Positions 58,048 through 59,093 of a DNA stretch of 59,093 nt are shown here, piece after piece. This stretch comes from Modicisalibacter tunisiensis (GTDB lineage Bacteria > Pseudomonadota > Gammaproteobacteria > Pseudomonadales > Halomonadaceae). The DNA lies in NCBI RefSeq assembly GCF_020148005.1, contig NZ_JAGXFD010000001.1, forward strand, positions 555,012-614,104, in the 5' to 3' direction. The notes below the pieces were generated by a model. The model was not told where the DNA came from and made no database searches. It saw nothing but the letters and a program-made list of their open reading frames with translations. Within the stretch, counting starts at the first letter, position 1. Every line of letters starts with the position of its first letter. A program made the position numbers and the translations under genes.

Positions 58048-59067
58048 ATGAATCACTGCTATCGCCACCTCTCTGCTGAAGACCGAGCCGCCATCATGAT
58101 GATGCGAGCCACTCATTCGATCCGGGCCATCGCCACTCACCTGGGCCGTGCACCGAGCACCGTGTCGCGAGAAATCGCTCGCCACACGGTTGATCCCATC
58201 AAGGGCTACGATGCCGGCCTGGCGGGCTATCGAGCTCGTCTGACGCGACAACAGCCACGTCAGCGTCCCAAGCTGCACCCCGACGGGGAGCTCTTCGAGG
58301 TGGTGGTCTACCTGCTGCGCAAGTACTGGTCACCGGAACAGATAGCCCGCACACTGAAGCGCATGTCTCCCAACGATTCACATCGACGGGTCTCACATGA
58401 GGCCATCTACAACGCGCTCTATGTGATGCCCCGCGGCAGCCTCAAAAAAGAGCTCATCGCCTGTCTTCGCCAGGGCAATGGCAAGCGCCGGCCGCGCAGC
58501 CGTGGCAAGGATCGACGCCAGCAGATTCCCGAGCTGGTCAGCATCCACATGCGGCCGCCTGAGATCGAAGATCGCCTGATGCCTGGCCACTGGGAAGGCG
58601 ATCTCATCATGGGCGCCAACAATCGCTCTGCCATCGGTACGCTGGTGGAGCGCACCACGCGCCTGGTGATCTTGGCGAAAGTGGATGGCACTACCGCCAC
58701 AGCGGCGGCCGTTGGCTTCAGCGACAAGCTCAATGAGGTGCCGCGAGCTCTGCGCCTGTCCATGACGTACGACCAAGGCAGAGAGATGGTGAAGCATGCC
58801 GAGATCACGCAGAAGACCGGTACGGCGATCTACTTCGCTGACCCGCATAGCCCATGGCAGCGAGGCTCCAATGAGAATACCAACGGGCTGTTGCGGCAGT
58901 ACCTGCCGAAGGGCACGGATCTGTCGGTCTACAGCCAGGAAGAACTCGACGAGATCGCTGACTCACTGAACACCCGGCCGCGCAAGACACTGGACTGGCG
59001 AACGCCGCTGGAAGTTTATGCCGAAGTGCTCAAGAAATCCGTCGCCGGTCCGAGCACCCTTCAATAG
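58048..59067 (+). CDS. IS30-family transposase (second type)
   Basis: 339 residues, intact: HTH (YRHLSAEDRAAIMMMRATHS, LGRAPSTVSREIARH), catalytic D in GHWEGDLIMGANN, D in MTYDQGREM, and E in GSNENTNGLLRQYLPKGTDL. It belongs to a different IS30 branch from the element in pglX. Terminal inverted repeats could not be matched with certainty: the right end is near 59090, cut by the window, and the left end may abut the IS1380 remnant. Confidence 0.93.
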   Translation: MNHCYRHLSAEDRAAIMMMRATHSIRAIATHLGRAPSTVSREIARHTVDPIKGYDAGLAGYRARLTRQQPRQRPKLHPDGELFEVVVYLLRKYWSPEQIARTLKRMSPNDSHRRVSHEAIYNALYVMPRGSLKKELIACLRQGNGKRRPRSRGKDRRQQIPELVSIHMRPPEIEDRLMPGHWEGDLIMGANNRSAIGTLVERTTRLVILAKVDGTTATAAAVGFSDKLNEVPRALRLSMTYDQGREMVKHAEITQKTGTAIYFADPHSPWQRGSNENTNGLLRQYLPKGTDLSVYSQEELDEIADSLNTRPRKTLDWRTPLEVYAEVLKKSVAGPSTLQ

Positions 59068-59093
59068 CGTTGCACTTGGAACTTGAGACCGCC

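Noticed and set aside
33700-59093. CRISPR array or second tRNA in the island
   Set aside because: No regularly spaced direct repeats and no further cloverleaf were seen by eye.

Overview
The window reads as chromosome of a GC-rich gammaproteobacterium. Gene order (rplU-rpmA-obgE-proB; murJ, ribF-ileS-lspA-fkpB-ispH next to type IV minor pilin genes; ilvI-ilvH beside ilvC/ilvY; clpB-pgeF-rluD/bamD) and protein character suggest a Halomonas-like member of the Oceanospirillales. That placement is an inference from remembered gene order; no search was run.

Positions 1-33.7 kb are core genome. A probable rRNA promoter points out of the left edge. It is followed by pssA, the isoleucine/valine genes ilvC, ilvY, ilvH and ilvI, clpB with a heat-shock type promoter, pgeF, rluD, bamD, nadE and thiO. 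Two consecutive sets of minor pilin genes follow (14.8-20.5 kb), neither containing pilY1. Then come ispH, fkpB, lspA, ileS, ribF, murJ, rpsT, proB, obgE, rpmA, rplU and ispB. The core part ends with a complete tRNA-Pro(CGG) gene and its terminator.

From the tRNA to the right edge lies an accessory island. Its centre is a BREX type 1 phage-defence locus, all on the + strand: brxA, brxB, brxC, pglX, pglZ, brxL (34.2-55.7 kb). Two extra cassettes sit inside it. Between brxC and pglX there is a RecF/OLD-like ATPase overlapping a PIN-domain protein. Between pglX and pglZ there is a tightly packed trio: a C2H2 zinc-finger protein, a coiled-coil protein, and an Hsp70-like protein that has lost the helical lid and gained a C-terminal cysteine cluster. 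This trio is not part of canonical BREX and is the best candidate for an undescribed component.

The methyltransferase gene pglX is broken by two insertion sequences, an IS30-family element (3-bp duplication GAT) and an IS3-family element (3-bp duplication TAA). Removing both elements with one duplication each restores a single 1150-codon frame. The middle of pglX is strikingly AT-rich compared with its ends, which suggests an imported specificity region. The BREX locus is therefore probably methylation-deficient in this genome.

The right end (55.7-59.1 kb) is a scrap zone: a decayed DUF2384-type antitoxin gene, a truncated second IS3 copy lodged in an IS1380-family transposase gene, and another IS30-family transposase gene. 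No integrase is visible in the window, and the far end of the island lies outside it.
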